In this document: piece by piece, positions 9,389 to 16,632 of the stretch
Layout: each line of letters opens with the position of its first letter
Numbering within the stretch: the first letter of the stretch is position 1
Made by a program: the position numbers and the translations under genes
The notes under the pieces: model-generated
What the model was told of the DNA's origin: nothing
Seen by the model: only the letters and a program-made list of their open reading frames with translations
Databases searched by the model: none
From: Micromonospora pattaloongensis
Lineage (GTDB): Bacteria > Actinomycetota > Actinomycetes > Mycobacteriales > Micromonosporaceae
Assembly (NCBI RefSeq): GCF_900107255.1
Contig: NZ_FNPH01000004.1
Span: 248,001-312,000, forward strand
DNA length: 64,000 bases
Reading direction: 5' to 3'

Positions 9389-10243
9389 CTACGCCAGGTC
9401 TCTGGCGACAGCCGCGATCAGCTCTCTGGACTTGGTGGCGCTGAGTGCGGCCGCGTGCAGGTGGGTGTATGTCAGGCTAACCCGCCCGATCTCCTCCTGG
9501 CGTTCGAGATACGCGTCGCCGGCAAGAGTCTCCGTGTAGACGACGGGGGAGTGCACGTCCTCCGGAAACTCCAGGATGTTGAATGATCCGAGCGTGCCGG
9601 GATGCCAGCCTTCGCTGTACGGCAACACCTGCACCGTGACGTTCGACCGCTTGCTCATCTCGATCAAGTGGCGGAGTTGCTCACGCATGACCTCCCGGCT
9701 GCCGGTCTCCCGGTGCAGGACGCTCTCATCCAGGATCGTCCAGTAGTTCAGCGGTGGATCGTCGTCGAGACGCTTCTGCCGCTCCATTCGCAGGCGCAGA
9801 TGCCGCTCGGTTTCGGCGTCGTTACTCGGCCGCGACGCGCTGATGATGACCCTCGCGTACTCCTCTGTCTGGAGGAGACCGGGCATGACCGCCAGTTCGA
9901 AGTTGCGGACGGTGGTCGCTGCGGCCTCCAGGCCGACGTACGTCGCGTAGCTGTTCGACAGTTGGCCGTACCGGCTCCACCAGCCGCGTTGCCGGCCCTG
10001 CTGCTGCAGGTCGAGGATCGCCTCGCGGTGGCCGTCGTCGGACACCTTGTAGCGGTCGAGCATCACGAGCAGATCGCCACGGCCGATGCCGACGTCACCG
10101 CTCTCGATCTTGTAGATCTTCGACTCCGAACAGCCGAGCACGTCGGCGATCTGCACCTGCGTCATGCTCGCCGCCTCGCGCAGCGACTTGAGCTGCCGAC
10201 CAAGCTGCCAGCGGGCGATGGTCGGGCCGGTCTCCCTCGGCAC
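9389..10243 (-). CDS. Scr1-family XRE regulator (HTH plus DUF5753)
   Basis: 284-aa cytoplasmic regulator. An N-terminal HTH (QLGRQLKSLREAASMTQVQIADVLGC is its first part, followed by SESKIYKIESG) is followed by a DUF5753 domain with its hallmark PGLLQTEEYARV and the C-terminal half containing VQVLPYSEGWHPG. GTG 10243 is chosen because AGGAGG lies five bases upstream; the frame continues to 10306 without a ribosome site. It probably forms an operon with DUF397 copies C, B and A downstream. In Streptomyces the equivalent pairs are described as toxin-antitoxin-like and as activators of antibiotic synthesis. Upstream at 10333-10350 is a perfect inverted repeat that could be its operator. Confidence 0.93.
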   Translation of the reverse strand: MPRETGPTIARWQLGRQLKSLREAASMTQVQIADVLGCSESKIYKIESGDVGIGRGDLLVMLDRYKVSDDGHREAILDLQQQGRQRGWWSRYGQLSNSYATYVGLEAAATTVRNFELAVMPGLLQTEEYARVIISASRPSNDAETERHLRLRMERQKRLDDDPPLNYWTILDESVLHRETGSREVMREQLRHLIEMSKRSNVTVQVLPYSEGWHPGTLGSFNILEFPEDVHSPVVYTETLAGDAYLERQEEIGRVSLTYTHLHAAALSATKSRELIAAVARDLA

Positions 10244-10609
10244 GCCTACCTCCTCATCGACGACCGTGCTCAGTGTTCCGCGTAACCCATCGATGGTCAA
10301 CGTCATTCTTCAATCGACTGTTACGACTATTAAACCTTCCACTGAAGGTTGAGATCCAACTTCTACGCCTGTCAATCTGAGGGCGCGCCGGCACCGCCGT
10401 ACTGCTGCGGAGGGCTGCGGCGGCGCCGGCCTTCCAGGCCCCGGCGGGGAGCAGGCGTGCAGGTGGGTGCCCGTCGCGCCCTCCTCGCCGGGCTCAACCG
10501 GCCGTCCGTGCGTAGCGATGGCGTATTCGAAGGGAAGGGAAATGCGGGCCACCACTGACCGGATACGCGGAGGCGCCGAGCTTGCGACGTACCCTCTGGT
10601 TTTTGCCGC
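10244..10609. other. Gene-free stretch between the XRE operon and the DivIVA-like gene
   Basis: The first 130 bases are noticeably less GC-rich than the surroundings and should hold the XRE operon promoter; the inverted repeat at 10333-10350 lies here. The remainder returns to high GC and I see no coding signal or RNA gene in it. Open frames there are low-complexity Arg/Ala/Pro readings. Confidence 0.5.
10333..10350. promoter_or_regulatory. Inverted repeat, candidate operator of the XRE operon
   Basis: Perfect 7-bp arms AACCTTC and GAAGGTT separated by CACT, about 90 bp upstream of the XRE start in an AT-richer segment. The placement suits autoregulation by the HTH protein. No second copy was seen. 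Confidence 0.4.
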
Positions 10610-10909
10610 GTGGGGCCGGCGGTGACGCGGCCGGGGGAGGAGCGACGCGGCACGCTCTACGGTGCCGCGTCGCGGTTGCCGCTGGGGCCGCGCCAGATCC
10701 GCTCGAAGCGGTTCGGCTCCACGCGGCTGGGGCGGCGGGGGATGGATCCGGGGGAGGTCCGCGACTTCCTGGACCGGGTGGCGGCCGACATGGCGGCGCT
10801 CTACGCGGAGTTGGCGCGGGTGCGCGACGAGAACCTTCGGATCAAGTGCGCGTTGCGGGACTGGCAGACGCGGTGGGGGCGGCAGCGGCAGCGGTGGATC
10901 GATGGGTGA
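10610..10909 (+). CDS. Short DivIVA-domain protein
   Basis: Up to 99 aa. The core RFGSTRLGRRGMDPGEVRDF followed by LDRVAADMAALY and an Arg/Glu-rich coiled coil matches the N-terminal DivIVA/Wag31 fold, which binds curved membrane and recruits partners. It is far shorter than Wag31 (about 260 aa) and lacks the long C-terminal coiled coil, so it is an accessory member of a kind common in Micromonosporaceae. The start is uncertain: GTG 10610 or GTG 10622, neither with a clear Shine-Dalgarno. The next gene overlaps its stop by 8 bp (ATGGGTGA), so the two are translationally coupled. Confidence 0.75.
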   Translation: MGPAVTRPGEERRGTLYGAASRLPLGPRQIRSKRFGSTRLGRRGMDPGEVRDFLDRVAADMAALYAELARVRDENLRIKCALRDWQTRWGRQRQRWIDG

Positions 10910-11180
10910 CTACCCGGCGCTGCACGCGCCGTCCCGCCCGGACTGGGCGTGCACCGTGTGCGGTGACGAGTGGCCATGCCCGACGCGCAAGCGACAGCTG
11001 GTCGAGCTGTTCGGTGGCAACGTGCGGGCGCTGGTCGGCTACCTGAGGCCGTACCTCGTGGTCGCGAACACGGAGCTGGGCCGCCTGAGCACGAGGCAGG
11101 TCGTCGAGCGGTTCATCGGCTGGTGCGCACGGCCACCCCGCGGCGGGTGGGGTGGGCGTGTCCGCAAGCGGCAAGTCTGA
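10902..11180 (+). CDS. Conserved small protein with CxxC-WPC motif
   Basis: 92-aa protein starting at ATG 10902, overlapping the DivIVA-like gene. The N-terminus reads RPDWACTVCGDEWPCPTRKR, a possible three-cysteine metal site (CTVC plus WPC), followed by a helical segment (LVELFGGNVRALVGYLRPYL, then LGRLSTRQVVERFIGWC). Genes of this shape commonly sit behind short DivIVA-like genes in related genomes, as far as I recall; they are sometimes named flavin reductase in databases, which the sequence does not support. The function is unknown, but coupling suggests action with the DivIVA-like partner. The C-terminal tail is basic. Confidence 0.7.
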   Translation: MGDYPALHAPSRPDWACTVCGDEWPCPTRKRQLVELFGGNVRALVGYLRPYLVVANTELGRLSTRQVVERFIGWCARPPRGGWGGRVRKRQV

Positions 11181-11345
11181 GGCGACGCTGATGTCGCCCG
11201 ATCGGGGCCGTCCGTTGCTGGGCCTCGCGATCAGCGCCCTCGCGAGCTGCCGTGAACCCAAACCTCTGCTCGTGCATAGATGGCAGTGGGAGTAGCGGAC
11301 TGTGGAAGGACGGCTCAAGTTGAACCGACGACGGCTCGACCAACG

Positions 11346-11921
11346 ATGACGGATGTGATCACGGGGCCAACCGACGCCACGATCATCGCGGAGTCCTTGC
11401 AGCACCCGGATCGGTTTGCCGCGTTGTACGAACGGCACGCCACTGCGCTGTACGGGTATGCGTATCGCCGCTTGGGCAGGGAGTTCGCCGAGGACGTCGT
11501 CGCCGAGACGTTCATCGCGGCGTTCCGTGGGCGCAGCGGATATGACGTGGAGCGCGTAGACGCGCGACCATGGCTGTTCGCGATCATCAACCGCGAGATT
11601 GCTCGCCACCACCGGACGGAGCGCGCACGGTACCGAACGCTGCAGCGCGTCAAACACGAGCACGGCGAGGAATCCCTGGCCGACCGGGTAGCAGGTGCAG
11701 CGTCAGCCGAAGCGTGGCGGGATCCTCTCGCAAATGCTCTGGCGAAGCTGTCCCGGAAGGACCGCGACGTCCTGCTCCTGATCGCATGGGGCGGACTCAG
11801 CTACGACGAGGTGGCGCAAGCATTACAGGTTCCGGTCGGGACGGTCCGCTCCCGGCTCAACCGCGCCCGCCGCAAGCTTCGCGAAGCCCTGCCCGACTAC
11901 TCCTCCAGGGAGCCACGGTGA
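11346..11921 (+). CDS. ECF RNA polymerase sigma factor
   Basis: 191-aa sigma-70 family factor without regions 1 and 3. Region 2 is FAALYERHATALYGYAYRRL through EDVVAETF and RPWLFAIINRE. Region 4 is LSRKDRDVLLLIAWGGLSYDEVAQ followed by VPVGTVRSRLNRARRKLREA, the recognition helix. ATG 11346 is preferred to the upstream ATG 11280 because the extra residues do not resemble a sigma factor. The stop overlaps the following GTG (GTGA), so the sigma factor and the CU044_5270 membrane protein are made together, the layout of a sigma/anti-sigma-like pair. The regulon is unknown. Confidence 0.93.
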   Translation: MTDVITGPTDATIIAESLQHPDRFAALYERHATALYGYAYRRLGREFAEDVVAETFIAAFRGRSGYDVERVDARPWLFAIINREIARHHRTERARYRTLQRVKHEHGEESLADRVAGAASAEAWRDPLANALAKLSRKDRDVLLLIAWGGLSYDEVAQALQVPVGTVRSRLNRARRKLREALPDYSSREPR

Positions 11922-12874
11922 ACGAAATCGACATGCTGAAGCGGCTGGGCGACGATTTGGCTCCGGCAGATGCGACTCCTCCGGTCTCACTGCGACACCG
12001 CGCTCTTGCCGGTGGCACCCCGGCTGTCCCACCCCGGAAGCGGCGGTGGCAGCTCGCGATCACTGGCCTGGCAGCGCTGAGTGTCGTCACCGCCGTTACC
12101 TTTTCGGTCGCGCAGCAGCAACCTCGGCCCGGAGTTGGAACGAGGCAGCAGATCCCGAGTGTCCTTCGGAACGCCGCGCTGGTCGCGCGCAGCTCCGACG
12201 CCCGACAACCCCGTCCAGATCAGTACATCTTCACGGAGAGCGTCAGCGCGGTCCCGATGCAGATGCAGCAGCCCGACGGCACGACCAAAATGGTCGAGAG
12301 GGATGCCTCTGTTACTCAAACGTGGATTTCCGTGGACGGGACCCGGACCAGCACCAGCCGTCAACGCCCGCACGGACACCGCAACGCGTGGACCGAAATG
12401 CCACCGATTCGTCCTTGCGCCACACCCAACGACCTGCCCAACGAGGCCGACCCGTGTACCTCCCAACCCGGCTTCAACAAGAGTGCCCCGGGCGACGGGC
12501 CTGCCATGCGCGCGTGGCTCTACGCAATCGCTCAGCGGCAGCAGGGCGCCAGTCAATCGCCGAGTCCATCACACCTCGCTGCGAACGAACCGCGGCATGC
12601 AGCGGTGTTTGAGAATGCGAGAGACCTTCTGTGTGGCGGCACGTACCTGACTGCTCGGCAGCGCGCGGCGCTGTTCGAGGCACTGTCGTCGGTTCCCGGC
12701 GTCAGGGAGGTGAACGGCGTACGAGACGCGGCAGGTCGGGCCGGGGTCGGAGTCGGGCTCCCTGAAAGCGACCTTTTGATCTTCGACGCCGCTACCTACG
12801 TCTTCCTGGGGACGCGGGAGACCGGAGTGTTGCGTCAGGCGGTGGTGGAGAAGCCGGGGCAGCTTCCGTCGTGA
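11918..12874 (+). CDS. CU044_5270 family membrane protein, possible partner of the ECF sigma factor
   Basis: 318 aa starting at GTG 11918, which overlaps the sigma stop; AGGGAG lies just upstream. A short cytoplasmic N-terminus (NEIDMLKRLGDDLAPADAT) is followed by one TM helix (LAITGLAALSVVTAVTF) and an extracytoplasmic domain of about 250 residues with two Cys-bearing segments (IRPCATP, ADPCTSQ) and LCGGTYLTARQRAALFEALS. CU044_5270 proteins regularly follow ECF sigma genes in actinomycetes. A role as anti-sigma factor or signal sensor is inferred from the layout. It lacks a zinc-binding ZAS motif (HxxxCxxC), so it is not a classical anti-sigma. Confidence 0.88.
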   Translation: MNEIDMLKRLGDDLAPADATPPVSLRHRALAGGTPAVPPRKRRWQLAITGLAALSVVTAVTFSVAQQQPRPGVGTRQQIPSVLRNAALVARSSDARQPRPDQYIFTESVSAVPMQMQQPDGTTKMVERDASVTQTWISVDGTRTSTSRQRPHGHRNAWTEMPPIRPCATPNDLPNEADPCTSQPGFNKSAPGDGPAMRAWLYAIAQRQQGASQSPSPSHLAANEPRHAAVFENARDLLCGGTYLTARQRAALFEALSSVPGVREVNGVRDAAGRAGVGVGLPESDLLIFDAATYVFLGTRETGVLRQAVVEKPGQLPS

Positions 12875-12923
12875 AGGTTGCGCGACGTAGACCATCTGCC
12901 GCCGCCGGGGATGTTCGCAAGAG

Positions 12924-13196
12924 TCAGAGGAACGCGGACAAGCCGCAGGAGATGAGGAATCCGACAGCGACGGCACCGATGCGTAGCCACGGCACGTCTT
13001 CGGTTCGGCGTACCCCGATCGACACGCTCACGGCGAGGCTGGTGGCCAGGACCAGTGAGATGGCGGTGCTGAGTGCCCGCTCGCCGACGTCGCTGAGATC
13101 CCACCACGCGACAAGCCCGATGAGGGCAGCTGTCAGGGAGATCGCGGACAGTCCGATGAGGGGGAGGGCGAGGCGCCACCGGGTCCACGCGTTCAT
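12924..13196 (-). CDS. Small membrane protein, 90 aa, three TM helices
   Basis: ATG 13196 overlaps the TGA of the preceding tiny gene (ATGA). Three hydrophobic stretches are visible: LALPLIGLSAISLTAALIGL, ALSTAISLVLATSLAVSVSI and IGAVAVGFLISCGLSAFL, with basic RRTEDVP between the second and third. The N-terminus MNAWTRWR is basic and so probably cytoplasmic. I recognise no family. Its reading frame stays open far upstream, but those residues are Arg/His-rich noise. Coupling to the tiny gene suggests joint expression. Confidence 0.65.
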   Translation of the reverse strand: MNAWTRWRLALPLIGLSAISLTAALIGLVAWWDLSDVGERALSTAISLVLATSLAVSVSIGVRRTEDVPWLRIGAVAVGFLISCGLSAFL

Positions 13197-13345
13197 CCGC
13201 CGTACCGGGTGTCGTCGGAGTGATCCGCCGGGCCCTGACAAGGATCGGTCGTGTACTGAAGCGTGTCGTCCGCGTGGTCCGCCGCGCGCACCAGAATGTT
13301 GTACAACCCGCTCAAGCCCGGCGGATCGACGAAGAAGTCGTTCAT
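13193..13345 (-). CDS. 50-aa protein with an ESX-substrate-like N-terminus, possibly truncated
   Basis: ATG 13345 is chosen because a GGGGGG run stands directly upstream; the 62-aa reading adds only MRKMAQGGQRGD. The start MNDFFVDPPGLSGLYNILVR resembles the opening helix of EspC-like and related ESX (type VII) secreted proteins (F-VDP-L-x3-Y/L), but the family normally spans about 100 residues with a second helix. Here the chain ends after a polar tail (CQGPADHSDDTRYGG). Neither other frame restores the missing half, so it is either a truncated relic kept by coupling to the membrane gene or a distinct small protein. Family assignment is weak. Confidence 0.45.
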   Translation of the reverse strand: MNDFFVDPPGLSGLYNILVRAADHADDTLQYTTDPCQGPADHSDDTRYGG

Positions 13346-13824
13346 GTCCCCCCGCTGGCCTCCCTGCGCCATCTTCCGCACGCACCCTAGCCAGCCTCCA
13401 CAACCCGATCAACATGCAGCTGTGGTGCCTATGTCGGATTGGCTCCACGCGACCAGGCCGGTGATGGGTCCGCCAACACCGCCGCGCCGACGCGGGGGCG
13501 CCCCCGGAACACGTGGCGAACCGGTCGGTCGGGACGCCGCCCTGGGTGAGCCACACCATGAGCCGAGTCGCGATGCTCGCATGGGCGTATCCCGGCGGCG
13601 TGAGGCGGGCGTTACGGCCGCGTTCACTGCAGGCCGAAGTGAGGCTCGAACCAGTACTTGATAAGTTGAATTCGCTGTGCGAACCCTATGACAGGCTCTC
13701 GTTCACGCTGGCTGGGTTCAAACGTTCTCCTGGGCGATCTCGGGTCGCGACGCGCCGGCCATCTCACAGGACTGCAGCACCGGCGTGGGTCGTGCCGCCC
13801 GGTTCGGCGATAACGTCTTCTCCT
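13346..13824. other. Gene-free stretch upstream of the lipid-kinase gene
   Basis: Divergent spacer of 479 bp between the tiny ESX-like gene and the diacylglycerol-kinase-like gene. The middle (about 13640-13740) is locally AT-richer and could hold a promoter for the plus-strand gene. I see no tRNA fold, no strong repeat and no credible small reading frame; the frames crossing it are broken Arg/Pro-rich readings. Confidence 0.45.
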
Positions 13825-14754
13825 ATGCGATCGAAGCCGGAGTTGACCGCGGCGATCCGGGGGCAGCGGCGGGCGGCCCTCGTCGTCAACGCCCGCTCCC
13901 GCCGGGGTCGCCAACTCTACGACCGCGCCCGGTCGGGTCTCGCGGCGGCGGGCTTCACCCTGCTCGGCACGTACCCGGTCCACCGGGCCGGCGAGCTGGA
14001 GCGCAGCCTCGCCGCGGCGGCCGCGCTCGGGCCGGATCTGCTGGTCGTCGGCGGCGGTGACGGCACGATCAGCGCGGCGGCGCGGCTGCTCGCCCACCGC
14101 GACATCGCGCTCGGCCTGCTGCCGCTGGGCACGACCAACAACTTCGCCCGCACGGTCGGGATCCCGCTCGACCTGGACGCCGCGGTCGCGGTCCTCGCCA
14201 AGGGCAAGGTGATCGACGTGGACCTCGGGCTGGTGGGGGAGACGCGGTTCACCAACCACATCGGCGTCGGGCTGTCGGCCGACGTGATGCTCCGGACGCC
14301 GCCGCGGCTCAAGCGGGCCGTCGGCCGGCTGGCGTACCCGATGACCGCACTGGCGCTGCTGACCCGGCACCGGCCGCTGCGGGCCACCGTGCGCGCCGGC
14401 GGACGGGAACACGAGTTCGTGACCCACCAGCTGTACGTGGCGAACGGCGGCTTCCACGCCGGCCGGCCGATCACCGCCGGCACCGACGCCGACGACCGGC
14501 TGCTCGTGGCGTACGCCGTGGGTGGTCCGTCGACGCGCGAGCTGCTGCGCGAGACGGCGCGCAACGCGGCGACCGGGCATCGGCGCACCCTGGACGACGT
14601 GCCGTTCCTCGCCGTCGGGGAGCTGCGGTTGGAGACCGACCGGCCGGCGCGCGTCGAGATCGACGGCGAGCTGTGCGGGGAGACGCCGCTGCGGATCGGC
14701 CTGGACCCCAACGCGCTGCGCGTGATGGCGCCCGCCGACCGCCCGGATCGTTAG
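13825..14754 (+). CDS. Diacylglycerol kinase catalytic-domain protein (lipid kinase)
   Basis: 309 aa starting at ATG 13825. It has the DAGK signature LVVGGGDGTISAAARLL (nucleotide-binding GGDGT), then LGLLPLGTTNNFARTVGIPL, and the YegS/DgkB-type C-terminal beta-sandwich (NHIGVGLSADV, LYVANGGFHAGRP, RVEIDGELCGETP). Such enzymes phosphorylate diacylglycerol or a similar lipid at the inner membrane face. There is no signal peptide, as expected. Its stop overlaps the stop of the convergent dehydrogenase gene by 4 bp. The exact lipid substrate cannot be told from sequence. Confidence 0.92.
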   Translation: MRSKPELTAAIRGQRRAALVVNARSRRGRQLYDRARSGLAAAGFTLLGTYPVHRAGELERSLAAAAALGPDLLVVGGGDGTISAAARLLAHRDIALGLLPLGTTNNFARTVGIPLDLDAAVAVLAKGKVIDVDLGLVGETRFTNHIGVGLSADVMLRTPPRLKRAVGRLAYPMTALALLTRHRPLRATVRAGGREHEFVTHQLYVANGGFHAGRPITAGTDADDRLLVAYAVGGPSTRELLRETARNAATGHRRTLDDVPFLAVGELRLETDRPARVEIDGELCGETPLRIGLDPNALRVMAPADRPDR

Positions 14755-15737
14755 CGGGCCCGCGCGGTTATGACGATCTTCCCGGCGGCGTGGCCCTCGG
14801 CCAGGTAGCGGATCGCGTCGGGCGCGTCGGCGAGACCGTAGCTGCGGTCGATGACCGGGGTCACGGCGCCGGACTCGATGAGCCGGGTCAGCTCCTCGAG
14901 CTCCGCGGCGCCCTCCCTGGCCATCAGGACGCGCAGCCGCTGCCCGACGAAGATCGAGACCAGTGGCGCCCGGAGCTGCCGGTCGAAGCCGGCCAGCACC
15001 GGGCCGCCACCGTGCTCGCCACCCACGATGACCAGCGTCCCGTGCGGGGTCATCGCGCGCCGCAGCAGCGACAGCGGGCGGTTGCCGGCGGTGTCGATGA
15101 CAACGTCGTACCGCGCCCCGTGTCGGTCGATCTCGTCGCGGGTGTAGTCGATGACGTCGTCCGCGCCGAGGGAGCGCACGAGCGCTTCCTTCGCGGTGCT
15201 GCACACGCCGGTCACCATCGCGCCGCACGCCTTCGCGATCTGCACCGCGAACGACCCGACGCCGCCGGCCGCGCCGATCACCATGACCCGCTGCCCCGGC
15301 TGCACGCGCCCGCAGTCGCGGACGGCCTGCAGCGCCGTCACCCCGGAGACCGGCGTCACCGCGGCCTGCTCGAACGACAGCCCCGCCGGCTTCGCCGCCA
15401 GCCGATTCTCCGGCGCGGCCGCGTACTCGGCGAAGGACCCGCTCTCGCACGTCCCGTACACCTCGTCTCCGGGGCGGAAGCGCGCCACGCGCGCGCCGAC
15501 CGCCGCCACCACCCCCGCGACGTCGCGGCCACGCACCGCGACCTTCGGCCGGCGCAGCCCGAACCCCATCGCGCGCAGCAGGTACGGCCGGCCGGTCATC
15601 AGATGCCACACGCCGGGGTCGACGCCGGCGGCATGCACCTGCACCAGCACGTCGTCGTCGCCGATCGAGGGCGGGTCGATGTCACGTAGCTCGAGCACGT
15701 CCGCCGGGCCGTACACGTCCTGAGCGATCGCCTTCAT
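14751..15737 (-). CDS. NAD(P)-dependent MDR oxidoreductase (quinone-reductase/alcohol-dehydrogenase type)
   Basis: 328-aa medium-chain dehydrogenase. The N-terminal GroES-like domain has VQVHAAGVDPGVWH and GRDVAGVVAAVG; the Rossmann domain has the fingerprint VIGAAGGVGSFAVQIAKACGA and VIDYTRDE. The four structural-zinc cysteines of alcohol dehydrogenases are absent and there is no HxxxH catalytic-zinc pattern, so it resembles zinc-free quinone or enoyl reductases. ATG 15737 lies 4 bp after the stop of the XRE gene, making it the last gene of a three-gene operon (membrane protein, XRE, this enzyme). The substrate is unknown. Confidence 0.9.
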   Translation of the reverse strand: MKAIAQDVYGPADVLELRDIDPPSIGDDDVLVQVHAAGVDPGVWHLMTGRPYLLRAMGFGLRRPKVAVRGRDVAGVVAAVGARVARFRPGDEVYGTCESGSFAEYAAAPENRLAAKPAGLSFEQAAVTPVSGVTALQAVRDCGRVQPGQRVMVIGAAGGVGSFAVQIAKACGAMVTGVCSTAKEALVRSLGADDVIDYTRDEIDRHGARYDVVIDTAGNRPLSLLRRAMTPHGTLVIVGGEHGGGPVLAGFDRQLRAPLVSIFVGQRLRVLMAREGAAELEELTRLIESGAVTPVIDRSYGLADAPDAIRYLAEGHAAGKIVITARAR

Positions 15738-15741
15738 TGCG

Positions 15742-15966
15742 TCACACCTCTGCGGAGTCGGGGTACTGGAACACGTCGTCGAGCGGAACGCCGAACACCC
15801 GGGCAATCCGGAAGGCCATCTCAAGTGACGGTGAGTACCGGCCCTGCTCGATGGCGATGACGGTCTGTCGCGTCACGCCGACGCGCTCGGCGAGTTCGGC
15901 CTGGGTCATCTCGCCGTGCGCGAAGCGCAGCGCGCGGATGGAGTTCGTGACGCGCGTCGGCTTCAC
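15742..15966 (-). CDS. Small XRE-family transcriptional regulator
   Basis: 74-aa, essentially a bare HTH: MTQAELAERVGVTRQTVIAI, EQGRYSPSLEMAFRIARVFG, then PLDDVFQYPDSAEV. This is the compact YozG-like type that usually follows a small membrane protein and represses its own operon. GTG 15966 overlaps the stop of that membrane gene (GTGA), so no separate ribosome site is needed. Two near-identical 18-bp operator-like sites flank the operon promoter at 16403-16466 and are its likely targets. Confidence 0.9.
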   Translation of the reverse strand: MKPTRVTNSIRALRFAHGEMTQAELAERVGVTRQTVIAIEQGRYSPSLEMAFRIARVFGVPLDDVFQYPDSAEV

Positions 15967-16391
15967 CACTGCGGGAAGCTCCGGCGGTACGCGACGATCT
16001 TCGTGATCGAGCCGAGGACCGCCGACAGCACGAAGCCCAGGTAGATCACGTTGGCGATCCAGAAGAGGTGCCATTCGGCCATCGCCATGAGCATGGCCGC
16101 GACCGCGCCGATGATGACGAACGACTGTCCAGTGTACTCGCCGAGCCGGCGGATCTCCCGGTCGCGTACGTCCTTGTCGCGCGACGCCCTCGGGTTCACG
16201 ACGGCCATCGCGGTCTCGACCACGACCGACGCGACGATGGCCGCGCCGATCGTCCACAGCACGGTGGCGGCGTAGGGGACGTCGGCCAGGGGGCGTCCGT
16301 TCGCCCGGTTGATGATCGTAATCACGTACGCGGTGTACGTGATCACGCTGACGACCAGCATCGTCCACGCGCGCTTCTCTTCGTGGGTCAT
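15963..16391 (-). CDS. Four-helix membrane protein coupled to the XRE regulator
   Basis: 142 aa from ATG 16391, preceded by GGAGGCGCC. Hydrophobic stretches: AWTMLVVSVITYTAYVITII, YAATVLWTIGAAIVASVVVE, SFVIIGAVAAMLMAMAEW and IANVIYLGFVLSAVLGSI, with a charged loop (NPRASRDKDVRDREIRRLGE) between helices 2 and 3. This resembles DUF2178-like membrane proteins that accompany small XRE repressors. The function is unknown; a role in sensing membrane state and modulating the adjacent HTH protein is speculation. Confidence 0.8.
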   Translation of the reverse strand: MTHEEKRAWTMLVVSVITYTAYVITIINRANGRPLADVPYAATVLWTIGAAIVASVVVETAMAVVNPRASRDKDVRDREIRRLGEYTGQSFVIIGAVAAMLMAMAEWHLFWIANVIYLGFVLSAVLGSITKIVAYRRSFPQW

Positions 16392-16402
16392 GGCGCCTCC
16401 GA

Positions 16403-16466
16403 TGTACAAAATCCTTGACACCAGCAATGTAGCGCTCGTTTTACACCGTGTCTAGAATCCTTGACA
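16403..16466 (-). promoter_or_regulatory. Operon promoter with two matching 18-bp operator-like sites
   Basis: On the minus strand, 16466-16449 reads TGTCAAGGATTCTAGACA and 16420-16403 reads TGTCAAGGATTTTGTACA, two imperfect palindromes sharing TGTCAAGGATT and starting 46 bp apart. Between them is a promoter: -35 TAGACA (16454-16449), a 17-bp spacer, -10 TACATT (16431-16426). Site one covers the -35 and site two covers the predicted transcription start, the geometry of a repressor. The likely binder is the XRE protein encoded in the operon. Confidence 0.65.
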
Positions 16467-16632
16467 TCGATCTGCGGCCGGCGGCGCGCCGGCAGGCCGT
16501 CGAGGGGGCGGCGACCTCACCCGCAGGGTGAGCATCGAACGACACGATGCTCACCATCGGAAGCGCCCAGGCTGTTCATGCTGTGGAATCCCCGATAGGG
16601 TGCCCGCCAGTGGTCCAGCCAGGAGGTTTGCG

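Noticed and set aside
13700-13730. tRNA-like GGTTCAAAC element
   Set aside because: No pairing T-arm, anticodon arm or acceptor stem around it.
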